This document shows, piece by piece, positions 55,278 to 64,000 of a DNA stretch of 64,000 nt; the first letter of the stretch is position 1; each line of letters opens with the position of its first letter. The position numbers and the translations under genes are program-made. The stretch lies in the NCBI GenBank assembly GCA_958295695.1, contig OY282363.1, forward strand, positions 1,301,156-1,365,155, in the 5' to 3' direction. Below the pieces are notes generated by a model, which was not told the DNA's origin, did no database searches, and saw only the letters and a program-made list of their open reading frames with translations. This DNA is from an uncultured Alphaproteobacteria bacterium (lineage in GTDB: Bacteria > Pseudomonadota > Alphaproteobacteria > SP197).

Positions 55278-55290
55278 GCCGGCGGACGCC

Positions 55291-56244
55291 ATGCGCGTCC
55301 TGTTCCATCACGACGAGGCCGAGAAGGTCCGCGACCGCTGCCTGGAGCTCGTCCCGGAGATCGAGACGGCGCTGTGTCGCGCTTATGCCGACCTGCCCGC
55401 GGCGCTCGCGTCGTTCGCCCCCGACGCGGTGTTCCACGTCCGCTTCGAGTCCGGACCCTATCCGACCGATGCCGTCGTCGCGTCCCCCGGCGCGTCCTGG
55501 CTCGCGTGCAGCGGCGTCGGCGTCGACCACCTCGGCGAGTGGGACCCGGAGCGGCTCACCGTCACCAACGGCGCCGGGGCCGCGGCCGAGGCCATGGCCT
55601 GGCACGTGCTGGGCTCGATTATCGCGCTCACGCTGAAGTATCCGCGTTTCGCGCGCGAGCAGGCCGCCCGGCGCTGGCGGGGACGGCTCGTCGGGACCGT
55701 TCCGGGCAAGACCGTGTGCGTCGTCGGGCTGGGCCATGTCGGGCGGGCGGTCGCGCGGCTCTGCAAGGCGCTCGGCCTCTCCGTCGTCGGCGCGCGGGTC
55801 AACCCGCGGCCGACCGAATGCGTCGACCGGGTCTACGGCGCCGACCGGCTGCGCGAGGCGCTCGCCGGGGCGGACTACGCCGTCGTCTGCACGCCGAAAA
55901 CGCGCCGGACCGCCGGGCTGATCGACGCCGGGGCCCTGGCGGCCATGAAGCCCGGCGCCTGCCTGATCGACGTGTCCCGCGGCGGCGTCACCGTGGCCGA
56001 CGACCTCATCGCCGCGCTCCGGAGCGGCCATCTGGGCGGCGCCTCGCTCGATGTCTTCGACCCCGAGCCGATGCCGGCGGACTGTCCGCTCTGGGACATG
56101 GAGAATGTCCTCGTCACGCCCCACGCATCGGCCACGTTCGAGGGCTGGGAGCTGCGCGGCGTCGAGATCTTCGCCGGGAACCTCGGGCGCCGCATGGCGG
56201 GCGAGCCGCTGTTCAACGTGGTCGACCCGGCGCGCGGCTACTGA
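55291..56244 (+). CDS. D-2-hydroxyacid dehydrogenase family protein
   Basis: A 317-residue NAD(P)-dependent dehydrogenase of the D-isomer type. The dinucleotide loop is VCVVGLGHVGRAVARL, and the catalytic Arg, Glu and His are expected in LIDVSRGGVTV, DVFDPEPMPAD and LVTPHASATFEG. It could act on glyoxylate, hydroxypyruvate or a related acid; the substrate cannot be told. It follows ndk by 13 bases. Confidence 0.88.
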   Translation: MRVLFHHDEAEKVRDRCLELVPEIETALCRAYADLPAALASFAPDAVFHVRFESGPYPTDAVVASPGASWLACSGVGVDHLGEWDPERLTVTNGAGAAAEAMAWHVLGSIIALTLKYPRFAREQAARRWRGRLVGTVPGKTVCVVGLGHVGRAVARLCKALGLSVVGARVNPRPTECVDRVYGADRLREALAGADYAVVCTPKTRRTAGLIDAGALAAMKPGACLIDVSRGGVTVADDLIAALRSGHLGGASLDVFDPEPMPADCPLWDMENVLVTPHASATFEGWELRGVEIFAGNLGRRMAGEPLFNVVDPARGY

Positions 56245-56295
56245 AGCCGGCGCGGCGGCTCCGTCCCGCTTGGCCGGGACCGCGCGAGGAGGCGG

Positions 56296-56943
56296 TCAGA
56301 CGCCCGCGGGATTGACGAGGACGTCGCCGGCCATCGCGGCGTCGTGGATGCGGACACGCTCGCTGACGACGCGGACGCGGCCCTGGGCGACCAGCTTGAG
56401 CGCCATCGGATAGATCCTGTGCTCGGCCTCCAGGATGCGGGCGGCGAGCGTCCCGGCGTCGTCGTCCGGCAGCACGGGCACGGCGGCCTGCAGGACGATC
56501 GGGCCGCTGTCGAGCTCGGGCCGGGCGAAATGCACCGTGCAGCCCGAGATCGTCACGCCCGCCTCGATCACCCGGGCGTGGCAGTTGAGCCCCGGGAACG
56601 AGGGCAGGAGCGAGGGGTGGATGTTGAGGATACGGTCGCGCCACGCGCGCATGAAGTCCCCGGTCAGGACCCGCATGAACCCGGCCAGACAGATCGTCGA
56701 GCACCTGGCCCGGCGCACGGCCGCGTCGAGCGCGGCGTCGAACGAGGCGCGGCTGTCGTAGGTCGTGTGGTCGATCGCGACCGTCGGAACGCCCGCCGCC
56801 GCCGCCCGTCGCAGGCCCTGGGCGTCGGGCCTGTTGGAGACCACGAGGCCGATCTCGGCCGGCGTGTCCTCCTCGGCGCAGACATTGATGAGGGCCTGCA
56901 GGTTCGTGCCGCGTCCCGAGATGAAGACGGCCACCCTCATCAT
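56296..56943 (-). CDS. purN: Phosphoribosylglycinamide formyltransferase 1
   Basis: A 215-residue enzyme that adds the formyl group to GAR in purine synthesis. [30 protein letters not shown] (catalytic Asn/His) and [16 protein letters not shown] (catalytic Asp) are visible. Two ATGs are possible at 56943 and 56940; both overlap the purM stop, so the two are co-translated. Confidence 0.96.
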   Translation of the reverse strand: MMRVAVFISGRGTNLQALINVCAEEDTPAEIGLVVSNRPDAQGLRRAAAAGVPTVAIDHTTYDSRASFDAALDAAVRRARCSTICLAGFMRVLTGDFMRAWRDRILNIHPSLLPSFPGLNCHARVIEAGVTISGCTVHFARPELDSGPIVLQAAVPVLPDDDAGTLAARILEAEHRIYPMALKLVAQGRVRVVSERVRIHDAAMAGDVLVNPAGV

Positions 56944-58001
56944 GCCGGCCAGTCCCCGTCGATGACGACGCGCCGCCCGCCGCCCGCCGCCTCCAGGACG
57001 CCGATCCGCGCCACGGTCTCGCCATGCTCTTGCAGCACCGTCGCCAGACGGCCGGCGCGACCGCGCGCCACGACGAGGACCATGCCGATGCCGCAGTTGA
57101 AGGTGCGCGCCATCTCGGCCGGGGCCACGGTCGATCCCCGATGGCCGCGCGCCAGCCAGCGGAAGACGGCCGGAACGCGCCAGCTTCCGGCGGCGAGCCG
57201 GGCGGCGAGACCCTGGGGCAGGACGCGCGGGATGTTCTCCGCGAGCCCGCCGCCGGTGATGTGACTCAAACCCTTCACCCCGCCGGCGGCGATCGCGGCG
57301 AGGCAGCTTTTCACATAGATCCGCGTCGGCTCCAGCAGGGCCGCGCCGACGGTCGTCCCGGGCGCGAAGGGCGCGTCGTCGTCGAGCGCGAGACCGCGGA
57401 CCGCGAGCGCGCGGCGCGCCAGCGAGAAGCCGTTGGCGTGCAGGCCGCTGGACGCCAGGCCCAGCAGCACGTCGCCTTCGGCCATGCCGTCCGCCGGCAG
57501 CACGGCGCCGCGCTCCACGGCCCCGACGCAGAAGCCAGCGAGGTCGTAGTCGCCGTCGGCGTAGAGCCCGGGCAGCTCCGCCGATTCGCCGCCGATCAGG
57601 GCGCATCCGGCCCGCCGGCAGCCCTCCGCGATTCCGCCGACGATCGCCGCGCCCCTGTGCGCGTCCATGGCGCCGGCCGCCAGGTAGTCGAGGAAGAACA
57701 GCGGCTCGGCGCCCTGCGCCACCACGTCGTTCGCGCACATGGCCACGCAGTCGATGCCGACGGTGTCGTGGATGCCGGTTTCGATCGCGAGCTTGAGCTT
57801 CGTCCCGACGCCGTCGGCGCCGGAGACCAGGATCGGGTCCTCGAATCCCGCCGCCTTGAGATCGAACAACGCGCCGAAACCGCCCAGCGCGCCGTCGGCG
57901 CCCGGGCGGGCGGTCGCCTTCGTCAACGGCTCGATGGCTCGGACGAGGGCTTCGCCGGCGTCGATGTCGACGCCGGCGTCCCTGTAGGTGAGGCCCGCCA
58001 T
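56940..58001 (-). CDS. purM: Phosphoribosylformylglycinamidine cyclo-ligase
   Basis: A 353-residue AIR synthetase. [17 protein letters not shown] begins the fold; [35 protein letters not shown] and [13 protein letters not shown] follow. It acts directly after the formylglycinamidine step, in the same pathway as purN. The start MAGLTYRD fits the family; upstream codons are not conserved. Confidence 0.97.
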   Translation of the reverse strand: MAGLTYRDAGVDIDAGEALVRAIEPLTKATARPGADGALGGFGALFDLKAAGFEDPILVSGADGVGTKLKLAIETGIHDTVGIDCVAMCANDVVAQGAEPLFFLDYLAAGAMDAHRGAAIVGGIAEGCRRAGCALIGGESAELPGLYADGDYDLAGFCVGAVERGAVLPADGMAEGDVLLGLASSGLHANGFSLARRALAVRGLALDDDAPFAPGTTVGAALLEPTRIYVKSCLAAIAAGGVKGLSHITGGGLAENIPRVLPQGLAARLAAGSWRVPAVFRWLARGHRGSTVAPAEMARTFNCGIGMVLVVARGRAGRLATVLQEHGETVARIGVLEAAGGGRRVVIDGDWPA

Positions 58002-58069
58002 GCAGCCTCGCTCCCCCCGGCCCGCTTTGCTAAGGTTTCCGCACCTTACGTCATGGACCCGGCATTGCA

Positions 58070-59230
58070 ATGAGAGAGCCGCCGAACCGCCCGCGCATCC
58101 GCCGGGCGCTCGCCATCGCGCTGATCCTGGGGCTCGGCGCCATGGCCGGACCCGCGCCGGCCGAGGAGCGGGTCTTCGCCATCGGGACCGTCACGGTCGA
58201 CGAAACCGCGGGCGACGCCCGGGAGGCGCGCCGCGTCGCCGTCGCCGCCGCCCAGCGCGAGGCCTGGCTCCGTCTGGTCGACCGCATGACGACCGGCGAC
58301 GCCTCATCGGTCCCGGAGCCCGAGGCCGGGACGCTCGAGACCTTCGTCCAGGGCCTCGAGTTCGCCGACGAGAAGATCGCCGCGGGACGTTACCGCGCCG
58401 AGATCACCGTCCGCTTCCGCGCGGACGCCGTGCTGGGCTGGCTGGACGAGGCCGGCGCGCCCCACGCCCTGGCGCCGATTCCCGTCATGCTCGTGCTGCC
58501 GATCCTGCAAACGCCGGACGCAAACCTGCTCTGGGCGGAAGACAATCCCTGGCTCGCGGCCTGGCGGCGGCGCCCCGCCCATGGCTTCGCGGTCGAGATC
58601 GTCGCGCCCGCCGGCGACCTCGACGACCTCCTCGCCATCGACGCCGGGAGCGCCCTGGCGGGCGACTGGACGAAGATGCGGGCTCTCGCGGGCCGCCATG
58701 CGGCCGATGGCGTCCTGGTCGCCCTCGCGCGCCGGGCGGGCGGCCGCGTCGAGCAGACCCTGACCTGGTACGACGGCCCCGAGGGAGAGACCGTTCCGCT
58801 CCATACCCCGCGCGGGCCCGAGCCCCGGACGGACGTCATCGACGACGCCCCGTTCCTGGACAAGGTCGGCGATGCGCTGGAGATCGGGGACGCGGCGGCC
58901 GGGGACGACGCCGACTACCTCGCCGCGGTCGATATCGCGCGCCGGAGCGTCAGCGACCGCTGGACCGCCGCCGCGCTCGCGCCCGAGGGCCGGGAGGCGG
59001 TCATGGTTGTCGACATCCCGGTTCGCGGCCTCGCGGATTGGGTCGACATCCGGGGCCGCCTGGAACGGCCGGCGGCCATCGACCGGTTCCTTCCGCTCAT
59101 CGTCTCGGTCGACCGGGTGCGCGTCCTGCTGCGCTACGTCGGCGCGGTCGAGGACCTGCGCGCGGGCCTGCGGAGCGCGGGGCTGGACCTGACGGCGCGG
59201 GGCGGCGACTGGATCGTCCTGCCGCCGTGA
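58070..59230 (+). CDS. Exported DUF2066 protein
   Basis: A 386-residue protein with a signal peptide (to PAPAE) and a DUF2066 domain ([36 protein letters not shown]). It is likely periplasmic or membrane-attached. It is regularly found between purM and hdaA in alphaproteobacteria. Function unknown. The stop overlaps the hdaA start (GTGA). Confidence 0.85.
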   Translation: MREPPNRPRIRRALAIALILGLGAMAGPAPAEERVFAIGTVTVDETAGDAREARRVAVAAAQREAWLRLVDRMTTGDASSVPEPEAGTLETFVQGLEFADEKIAAGRYRAEITVRFRADAVLGWLDEAGAPHALAPIPVMLVLPILQTPDANLLWAEDNPWLAAWRRRPAHGFAVEIVAPAGDLDDLLAIDAGSALAGDWTKMRALAGRHAADGVLVALARRAGGRVEQTLTWYDGPEGETVPLHTPRGPEPRTDVIDDAPFLDKVGDALEIGDAAAGDDADYLAAVDIARRSVSDRWTAAALAPEGREAVMVVDIPVRGLADWVDIRGRLERPAAIDRFLPLIVSVDRVRVLLRYVGAVEDLRAGLRSAGLDLTARGGDWIVLPP

Positions 59231-59910
59231 CGTCCGGACAGTTCGTCTTCGGCTTCGAGCACCGTCCGGCGCTGGGCGAGGAGAGCTTTCTGGTCGCGCC
59301 CGGGAACCGCGACGCCGTCGCCTGGATCGACCGCTGGCCCGATTGGCCCGGCCGCGTTCTCGCGATCCACGGACCGGAAGGGTGCGGCAAGTCCCACCTC
59401 GCCCACGTTTGGCGGCGGCGGAGCGGCGCCCGCTCCCTGCGCGCCCGCGACCTGTCGGAGCGGCGCCTCGAGGCGTGGCCGGACGGCGCCTCGGACACGG
59501 TCGTCGAGGATGGCGACCGGGGCGTCGACGAAACCGCGCTGTTCCACCTCGTCAACCTCGTCCGCGAGGACAGGGGCAGCCTGCTGCTCACCTCGCGCCG
59601 GGCGCCGGCGCGCTGGGATGTCGCGCTGCCCGACCTGCGCTCGCGTCTGGCGGCGGCGCAGGCGGTGGCCATCGACCGGCCGGACGACGCGCTCGTCGGC
59701 GCCGTGCTGGCGAAGCGTTTCCGGGACCGGCAGCTCGTCGTGGCCGATGACGTGGTGGCCTATCTCGTCGCGCGCATGGAGCGTTCCTTCGCCGCCATCG
59801 GCGGGACCGTCGCGGCGCTCGACGCATTGTCGCTGGCCGAACGGCGCGCTATCACCGTGCCGCTGGCGCGCCGCGTTCTCGAGGCCGCCGGAACGGGCGA
59901 GGAGGACTGA
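59227..59910 (+). CDS. hdaA: DnaA-related regulator HdaA
   Basis: A 227-residue AAA+ protein of the Hda/HdaA type, which with the DNA clamp makes DnaA hydrolyse ATP and prevents over-initiation. The N-terminal SGQFVFGFEHRP contains the clamp-binding Q-x-x-F-type motif. The P-loop is HGPEGCGKSHLAH, and VVEDGDRGVDE the Walker B region. The GTG at 59227 overlaps the previous stop. Confidence 0.88.
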   Translation: MTSGQFVFGFEHRPALGEESFLVAPGNRDAVAWIDRWPDWPGRVLAIHGPEGCGKSHLAHVWRRRSGARSLRARDLSERRLEAWPDGASDTVVEDGDRGVDETALFHLVNLVREDRGSLLLTSRRAPARWDVALPDLRSRLAAAQAVAIDRPDDALVGAVLAKRFRDRQLVVADDVVAYLVARMERSFAAIGGTVAALDALSLAERRAITVPLARRVLEAAGTGEED

Positions 59911-59913
59911 CGC

Positions 59914-60693
59914 ATGGACATGGGACTGGCCGGCCGCAAGGCCATCGTCTGCGCCTCGAGCAAGGGGCTGGGACGCGCCTGCGCCGAGGCGCTGGCGGCG
60001 GAGGGCTGCGACGTGGTGGTCAACGGCCGCGCCGCGGAGACCGTGGCGGCGACGGCCGCGGCGATCCGCGAGGCGTCGCCGGGCGTCGCGGTCAGCGAGG
60101 TCGTCGGCGACGTGACCCGGCCGGAAAGCCATGCCCGGCTTCTGGCCGCCTGCCCGGAGCCCGACATCCTGGTCAACAACGCCGGCGGCCCGCCGCCGGG
60201 CGACTTCCGCGACTGGGACAGGGACGACTGGATCGCCGCGCTGGACGCCAACATGCTGACCGCCATCATGCTCATCAAGGCCACGGTGGACGGCATGACC
60301 GCGCGCGGGTTCGGGCGCGTCGTCAACATCACGTCGGCCGCGGTGAAGTCGCCCATCCCGATCCTGGGCCTGTCGAACGGCGCCCGCGCGGGCCTGACCG
60401 GCTTCTGCGCCGGCCTCGCCCGCGAGACGGTGGCCCGCAACGTCACGATCAACGGCCTGCTGCCGGGGCCCTTCGAGACGGACCGCCTGAGGCAGACCAT
60501 GGACGGCCGCGGCCTGCCCGGCGAGAGCCTGGAGGACACCATGGCCCGCGAGGCGCGGGACAACCCGGCCGGCCGCTTCGGCGACCCCGCGGAGTTCGGC
60601 GCCGCCTGCGCCTTCCTGTGCGGCGTCCACGCCGGCTTCATCACCGGCCAGAACCTCGTCATGGACGGCGGCAGCTTCCGGGGGACCCTGTAG
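59914..60693 (+). CDS. SDR-family oxidoreductase with altered active site
   Basis: A 259-residue short-chain dehydrogenase. The nucleotide turn is CASSKGLGRA, followed by ILVNNAGGPPPGDF and INGLLPGPFETDR. The usual catalytic YxxxK appears as SxxxR (LSNGARAGLTGF), by hand alignment; the Ser before it (NITSAA) is kept. This LSNxxR type is a known divergent branch of unknown reaction. It begins three bases after hdaA. Confidence 0.85.
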   Translation: MDMGLAGRKAIVCASSKGLGRACAEALAAEGCDVVVNGRAAETVAATAAAIREASPGVAVSEVVGDVTRPESHARLLAACPEPDILVNNAGGPPPGDFRDWDRDDWIAALDANMLTAIMLIKATVDGMTARGFGRVVNITSAAVKSPIPILGLSNGARAGLTGFCAGLARETVARNVTINGLLPGPFETDRLRQTMDGRGLPGESLEDTMAREARDNPAGRFGDPAEFGAACAFLCGVHAGFITGQNLVMDGGSFRGTL

Positions 60694-60735
60694 GTCGGCG
60701 CGGAACCCGCCGGCGGCGGAAAGAGCGTCCATGGC

Positions 60736-60759
60736 GGGCGGCGGTCCTCGCCCATTTTT
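60736..60759 (+). terminator. Possible intrinsic terminator
   Basis: GGGCG (60736-60740) pairs with CGCCC (60749-60753), followed by ATTTTT. It would end transcription from the SDR gene and isolate the bfd promoter just downstream. The stem is short. Confidence 0.4.
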
Positions 60760-60763
60760 CCTC

Positions 60764-60792
60764 TTGCAAGTGAGAATGGCTCGCATTACGAC
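60764..60792 (+). promoter_or_regulatory. Fur-like box overlapping the bfd promoter
   Basis: TTGCAA (-35, 60764-60769) and TACGAC (-10, 60787-60792) are 17 bp apart. Between them lies GAGAATGGCTCGCATT, with the inverted AATG-N5-CATT at 60775-60787 typical of Fur sites (GAGAAT...CATT). Iron-bound Fur would cover the promoter and repress bfd when iron is plentiful. Seen by eye only. Confidence 0.6.
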
Positions 60793-60819
60793 TCCGGACC
60801 TCAACCGCCGGGCCGGGCC

Positions 60820-61014
60820 ATGTACGTCTGCGTCTGCAACGGCTACCGGGAAGCCGATGTCCTCCAGGCCGCCGCGCGGGGGGAGCGGTTCGCGGAGGAA
60901 GCCTACCGCTCGCTCGGGAACGGCCCTCGTTGCGGCCGGTGCCTCGAGGTCGCACAGGCGTTGATCGACTCCTCGCCGGACGCGCCCGCTCCGGCGCGCG
61001 CCCAGGCGGCCTGA
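60820..61014 (+). CDS. bfd: Bacterioferritin-associated ferredoxin
   Basis: A 64-residue [2Fe-2S] protein. The four cluster cysteines are in MYVCVCNG and RCGRCLEVAQ. Bfd docks on bacterioferritin and reduces its iron core to release iron. It fits with the bfr gene that converges on it 34 bases away, and with the Fur-like box upstream. Confidence 0.93.
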   Translation: MYVCVCNGYREADVLQAAARGERFAEEAYRSLGNGPRCGRCLEVAQALIDSSPDAPAPARAQAA

Positions 61015-61044
61015 CGGGAGCGCCGGCCCGGCCGGGCGCCCGTC
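61013..61044. terminator. Strong hairpin between bfd and bfr
   Basis: GACGGG (61013-61018) pairs with CCCGTC (61039-61044), with GCGCC/GGGCGC and GGCC pairing inside, between two convergent genes. No T-run is present. It could block transcription both ways. Confidence 0.5.
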
Positions 61045-61048
61045 GCGG

Positions 61049-61525
61049 TCACTCCCCGGCCGCCATCTGGGACTGGACGTAGTTCTGGATCCCCGTCTTG
61101 GCGATCAGGTCGATCTGGGTCTCCAGCCAGTCCTCGTGGTCCTCCTCGTTCTCGAGGATCGACACCAGAAGCGCGCGGCTGACGAAGTCGTTCCTGTCCT
61201 CGCACAGGGCGACCGCCTCGCGCAGGCGGGGGATCGCCTCCTTCTCCAGCGCGAGGTCGGCCTTCAGCACTTCCTCGACGTTCTCGCCGATGCGCAGGCG
61301 GCCGAGGTCCTGCAGGTTCGGCAGGCCGCGGATGAGCAGGATGCGCTTGACGAGACCGTCGGCGTGCCCCATCTCCTCGACCGATTCCTCGTATTCCTTC
61401 CTGGCCAGCCGGCCGAGGCCCCAGTCGTCGAGCATCCTCGCGTGCAGGAAGTACTGGTTGATGGCGGTGAGCTCGTTCTTGAGCACGCCGTTGAGACACC
61501 CGATGACGTCCTTGTCGCCGTCCAT
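61049..61525 (-). CDS. bfr: Bacterioferritin
   Basis: A 158-residue heme-containing ferritin storing iron as a 24-mer. All ferroxidase residues match the E. coli numbers: Glu18, Glu51, His54, Glu94, Glu127 and His130; the heme ligand Met52 is present (VEEMGHAD). The ATG at 61525 follows AAGGGG and starts the fold; an upstream in-frame ATG is unlikely. Compare the degenerate tandem relative at 5466-6350. Confidence 0.96.
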   Translation of the reverse strand: MDGDKDVIGCLNGVLKNELTAINQYFLHARMLDDWGLGRLARKEYEESVEEMGHADGLVKRILLIRGLPNLQDLGRLRIGENVEEVLKADLALEKEAIPRLREAVALCEDRNDFVSRALLVSILENEEDHEDWLETQIDLIAKTGIQNYVQSQMAAGE

Positions 61526-61583
61526 GATCCCGGTCCCCTTCCGTCTGTCGAGGACGACCGGATGAGCGCCGTCCAAGGGGCGC

Positions 61584-61612
61584 ATTCTACGGTGTTTCCG
61601 TCTTCGGCGAAA
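61584..61612 (-). promoter_or_regulatory. Probable bfr promoter
   Basis: On the minus strand TTTCGC (61607-61612) and TAGAAT (61584-61589) are 17 bp apart, 59 bp before the bfr start. The -10 is good, the -35 weak. No Fur-like box was seen here, unlike at bfd. Confidence 0.45.
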
Positions 61613-61675
61613 TCGCCGCGGCTTGTTTGTCGCTCGGGGCGCCGGCCGGAGGCCGGCGCCCCCGGATGGAACCGT

Positions 61676-62827
61676 TCACAGCGCGACGAGCCTGAGGCCG
61701 TCGCCGTCGGGCGCCAGGGCGAGTTCGCCCTCCCTGAGGCGCCGGGCGTCGCGGCCGAAGACCTCGTGGCGCCAGCCGTGGGCCAGCGGGCTCTCGCGCT
61801 CGTCCCCGGCGGCGAAGCGTTCGATGTCGGACGCGCTGGCGACGAGCCGGGGCGCCACGCCCTCCCGCTCGCACCGGACGCGCAGGAGCGCCTTCATGAG
61901 ATCGACCAGCGACGCCGGCGCCTCGGCGGCCGGCCGGGCGTCGAGATCCCTGTCGGGAAGCTCGTCGTCGGGCAGCGCGAGAGCCCGCCCGACGGCGGCC
62001 AGCATGTCCCTGCCGTCGCCGCCGCGCTCCATGCCCCGGGGAACCAGGCGGACCGCGCCCAGTTCCCCGGCGGACTTGGGCATGTGGAGCGCGATCTGGG
62101 CCAGGACGTCGTCCTTGACGACGCGGTTGCGGGGAACGTCCCTCCTCTGGGCGGTCTCCTCGCGCCACCGGGCCAGCTCGCGCAGCGCGGCCAACTGGCG
62201 CGGCTTGCGCCCCTTCATCCTGATCTTCCGCCAGACCCTGTCCGTGTCGACGCGGTAGGTGTCGGGGCCGGTCAGGACCGCCATCTCCTCGTCGATCCAG
62301 GCCGCGCGGCCGTTCTTCCCCAACATGGCCGCGATCGTCTCGTAGACCTTGCGCAGGTGGGTCACGTCCGCCAGCGCATACGCGATCTGCCGTCCGGTCA
62401 GCGGTCTGCGGCTCCAGTCGGTGAAGCGCGAATCCTTGTCGACGCGCCGGCCCGTCGCCCTGCGCACGATCGCCTCGTAGCCGATCTGGTCGCCGAAGCC
62501 GCACACCATCGCCGCGACCTGGGTGTCGAACACGGGATGGGGAACCTCGCCCGTCAGGTGGTAGAAGATCTCCAGGTCCTGGCGCGCGGCGTGGAACACC
62601 TTGAGGACCGCCGGATCGGCGAGAAGGTCGAACAGGGGCTGGAGGCCGACGCCTTCGGCCATGGGGTCGATCGCGGCGGCCTCGTCCCGGCCGGCGAGCT
62701 GGACCAGGCAGAGCCGGGACCAGTAGGTCCGCTCGCGCATGAACTCGGTATCGACGGCGACGAAGGGCTCGGCTCCCAGGCGGTCGCAGAACGCGGCGAC
62801 ATCGGCGGGTTCGGTCAGAACGGTCAT
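61676..62827 (-). CDS. rnd: Ribonuclease D
   Basis: A 383-residue 3'-5' exoribonuclease for tRNA and other RNA ends. The DEDDy residues are in VAVDTEFMRERTY, KVFHAARQDLEIFYH and YALADVTHLRKVYE. Two HRDC-like helical regions follow. The next gene, aspS, is divergent, a common arrangement in alphaproteobacteria. Confidence 0.96.
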   Translation of the reverse strand: MTVLTEPADVAAFCDRLGAEPFVAVDTEFMRERTYWSRLCLVQLAGRDEAAAIDPMAEGVGLQPLFDLLADPAVLKVFHAARQDLEIFYHLTGEVPHPVFDTQVAAMVCGFGDQIGYEAIVRRATGRRVDKDSRFTDWSRRPLTGRQIAYALADVTHLRKVYETIAAMLGKNGRAAWIDEEMAVLTGPDTYRVDTDRVWRKIRMKGRKPRQLAALRELARWREETAQRRDVPRNRVVKDDVLAQIALHMPKSAGELGAVRLVPRGMERGGDGRDMLAAVGRALALPDDELPDRDLDARPAAEAPASLVDLMKALLRVRCEREGVAPRLVASASDIERFAAGDERESPLAHGWRHEVFGRDARRLREGELALAPDGDGLRLVAL

Positions 62828-62965
62828 GGCGACCCTCTCTACTACATGTCGAATGGACCGTCTTCCGATCCGGGGCGTAAGCCTTCCGCGTCGGTTTCGG
62901 CCGAATACCCGCGCATTTCATCGCGGCGCCGAGCCACGGCCGCCGCCGCGGGCCGGGCGCCCGCC

Positions 62966-62994
62966 TTGACAAAGGAGGGGCCGGCGCGTTGATT
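62966..62994 (+). promoter_or_regulatory. Probable aspS promoter
   Basis: A perfect TTGACA (62966-62971) and TTGATT (62989-62994) are 17 bp apart, 52 bp before the aspS ATG. The GGAGGGG inside the spacer is not near a start codon. Confidence 0.5.
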
Positions 62995-63046
62995 GCGCGC
63001 CCCGGCGTCGGGCCGGCGGAGCGCCACGTTTCCGGGCCTTTCGACC

Positions 63047-64000
63047 ATGCATCGCTACCGCACGCACACATGCGGCGAGTTGCGCCGCGATCGTGTCGGC
63101 GAGACCGTCCGCCTGTCGGGCTGGGTCCACCGCAAGCGCGACCACGGCAACCTGCTGTTCGTCGACCTGCGCGACCACTACGGCGTGACCCAGTGCGTGG
63201 TCGAGACCGACGGCGAGACCTTTCCCGCCGTCGAGGCCGTGCGCTCCGAAAGCGTCGTGACGATCGAGGGGCCGGTCGTCGCGCGCGCCGGGGACACGGT
63301 GAACGCCGACCTGCCGACCGGCGAGGTCGAGGTGCGCATCCGGCGCTTCACGGTGCTCTCGGCCGCCGGACCCCTGCCGATGCCCGTCTCCGGCGCGGTC
63401 GACTATCCCGAGGACGTCCGCCTGCGCCACCGCTTCCTCGATCTCCGGCGCGAGACGATGCAGAAGAACATCATCCTGCGATCGAAGGTGATCCACGCGA
63501 TCCGTCGGCGCATGGTCGAGGCCGGCTTCACCGAGTTCCAGACCCCGATCCTGACGGCTTCGAGCCCGGAGGGCGCGCGCGACTTCCTGGTGCCCAGCCG
63601 TCTCCATCCCGGCGAGTTCTACGCGCTGCCCCAGGCGCCGCAGCAGTTCAAGCAGCTCGTCATGGCCTCCGGCTTCGACCGCTACTTCCAGATCGCGCCC
63701 TGTTTCCGCGACGAGGACGCCCGCGCCGACCGCTCGCCGGGCGAGTTCTACCAGCTCGATGTCGAGATGAGCTTCGTCACCCAGGAGGACGTGTTCGCCG
63801 CGATCGAGCCCGTCATGCTCGGCGTGTTCGAGGAGTTCTCCGACCGGCCGGTGACGCCCGCCCCGTTCCCGCGCATCCCCTATGCCGAGGCGATGCTGAA
63901 GTACGGCTCCGACAAGCCCGACCTCCGCAATCCCCTGGTCAACGCCGACGCCACGGCGGCCTTCGAGGGTTCGGACTTCAGGATCTTCCGCGAGCAGATC
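63047..64000 (+). CDS. aspS: Aspartyl-tRNA synthetase (partial)
   Basis: The first 318 codons of a class II aspartyl-tRNA synthetase; the gene runs off the window. [15 protein letters not shown] begins the anticodon-binding OB fold ([21 protein letters not shown]). Motif 2 with its [19 protein letters not shown] is present. The full protein is about 590 residues. Charging specificity (Asp only or Asp/Asn) depends on the later part and on the presence of GatCAB, which are not visible. Confidence 0.97.
   Translation, partial: MHRYRTHTCGELRRDRVGETVRLSGWVHRKRDHGNLLFVDLRDHYGVTQCVVETDGETFPAVEAVRSESVVTIEGPVVARAGDTVNADLPTGEVEVRIRRFTVLSAAGPLPMPVSGAVDYPEDVRLRHRFLDLRRETMQKNIILRSKVIHAIRRRMVEAGFTEFQTPILTASSPEGARDFLVPSRLHPGEFYALPQAPQQFKQLVMASGFDRYFQIAPCFRDEDARADRSPGEFYQLDVEMSFVTQEDVFAAIEPVMLGVFEEFSDRPVTPAPFPRIPYAEAMLKYGSDKPDLRNPLVNADATAAFEGSDFRIFREQI

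Noticed and set aside
1..64000. CRISPR array, prophage or intact insertion sequence
   Set aside because: No regularly spaced repeats of the right size, no phage structural or integrase genes, and no transposase were recognised.

Overview
The window is very GC-rich (about 70 % by eye) and almost fully coding. It looks like a chromosomal piece of an alphaproteobacterium, most likely Rhodospirillales-like. The reasons are the gene orders hom-glpX-recJ, lptF-lptG-lptD-surA-pdxA-rsmA beside yicC-gmk, pepA-holC-ndk, and purN-purM next to a DUF2066 gene and hdaA, together with a class I PHA synthase and frequent GTG starts with ATGA/GTGA overlaps. No rRNA, CRISPR array or intact insertion sequence was seen.

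Layout. 1-1300: two pieces of a broken class I aminotransferase on either side of small genes and a phased repeat. 1348-10231: tRNA-His, a secreted nuclease, a pentapeptide protein, metY, an enoyl-CoA hydratase with a CoA-binding protein, a degenerate double bacterioferritin, rplM-rpsI, a GFA-like protein, and an AhpD-like protein with argC and a gamma-carbonic anhydrase. 10260-17453: phaC, an OmpA lipoprotein, hom, glpX and recJ. 17454-23266: tRNA-Glu beside a decayed nuclease gene, ureABC without accessory genes, and a second AhpD-like gene coupled to an MttB-family methyltransferase. 23267-25830: two overlapping CaiB-type CoA-transferases.

26134-37908 is the most unusual part. It holds an RsbW-like kinase, two STAS anti-anti-sigma-like proteins, a GPP34 (GOLPH3-like) protein, an Amt ammonium channel, a type III glutamine synthetase, a solute-binding protein, a methyltransferase, a binding-protein/permease fusion, a second permease, and a membrane-bound SpoIIE/RsbU-like phosphatase. 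No ABC ATPase gene is present, and both permeases appear to have lost the loop that docks an ATPase. My inference is a nitrogen-responsive partner-switching circuit in which a former amino-acid importer has become a sensor for the phosphatase.

38050-41441 is a frameshifted nuclease-methyltransferase (type IIG-like). 41442-64000 is housekeeping: yicC-gmk, rsmA-pdxA-surA-lptD-lptG-lptF (ribosome, PLP and outer-membrane assembly), pepA-holC, ndk, purNM, hdaA (replication control), bfd and bfr (iron storage and release, with a Fur-like box), rnd and the start of aspS. REP-like repeats with a shared core lie in four intergenic spots, near decayed genes in three of them.
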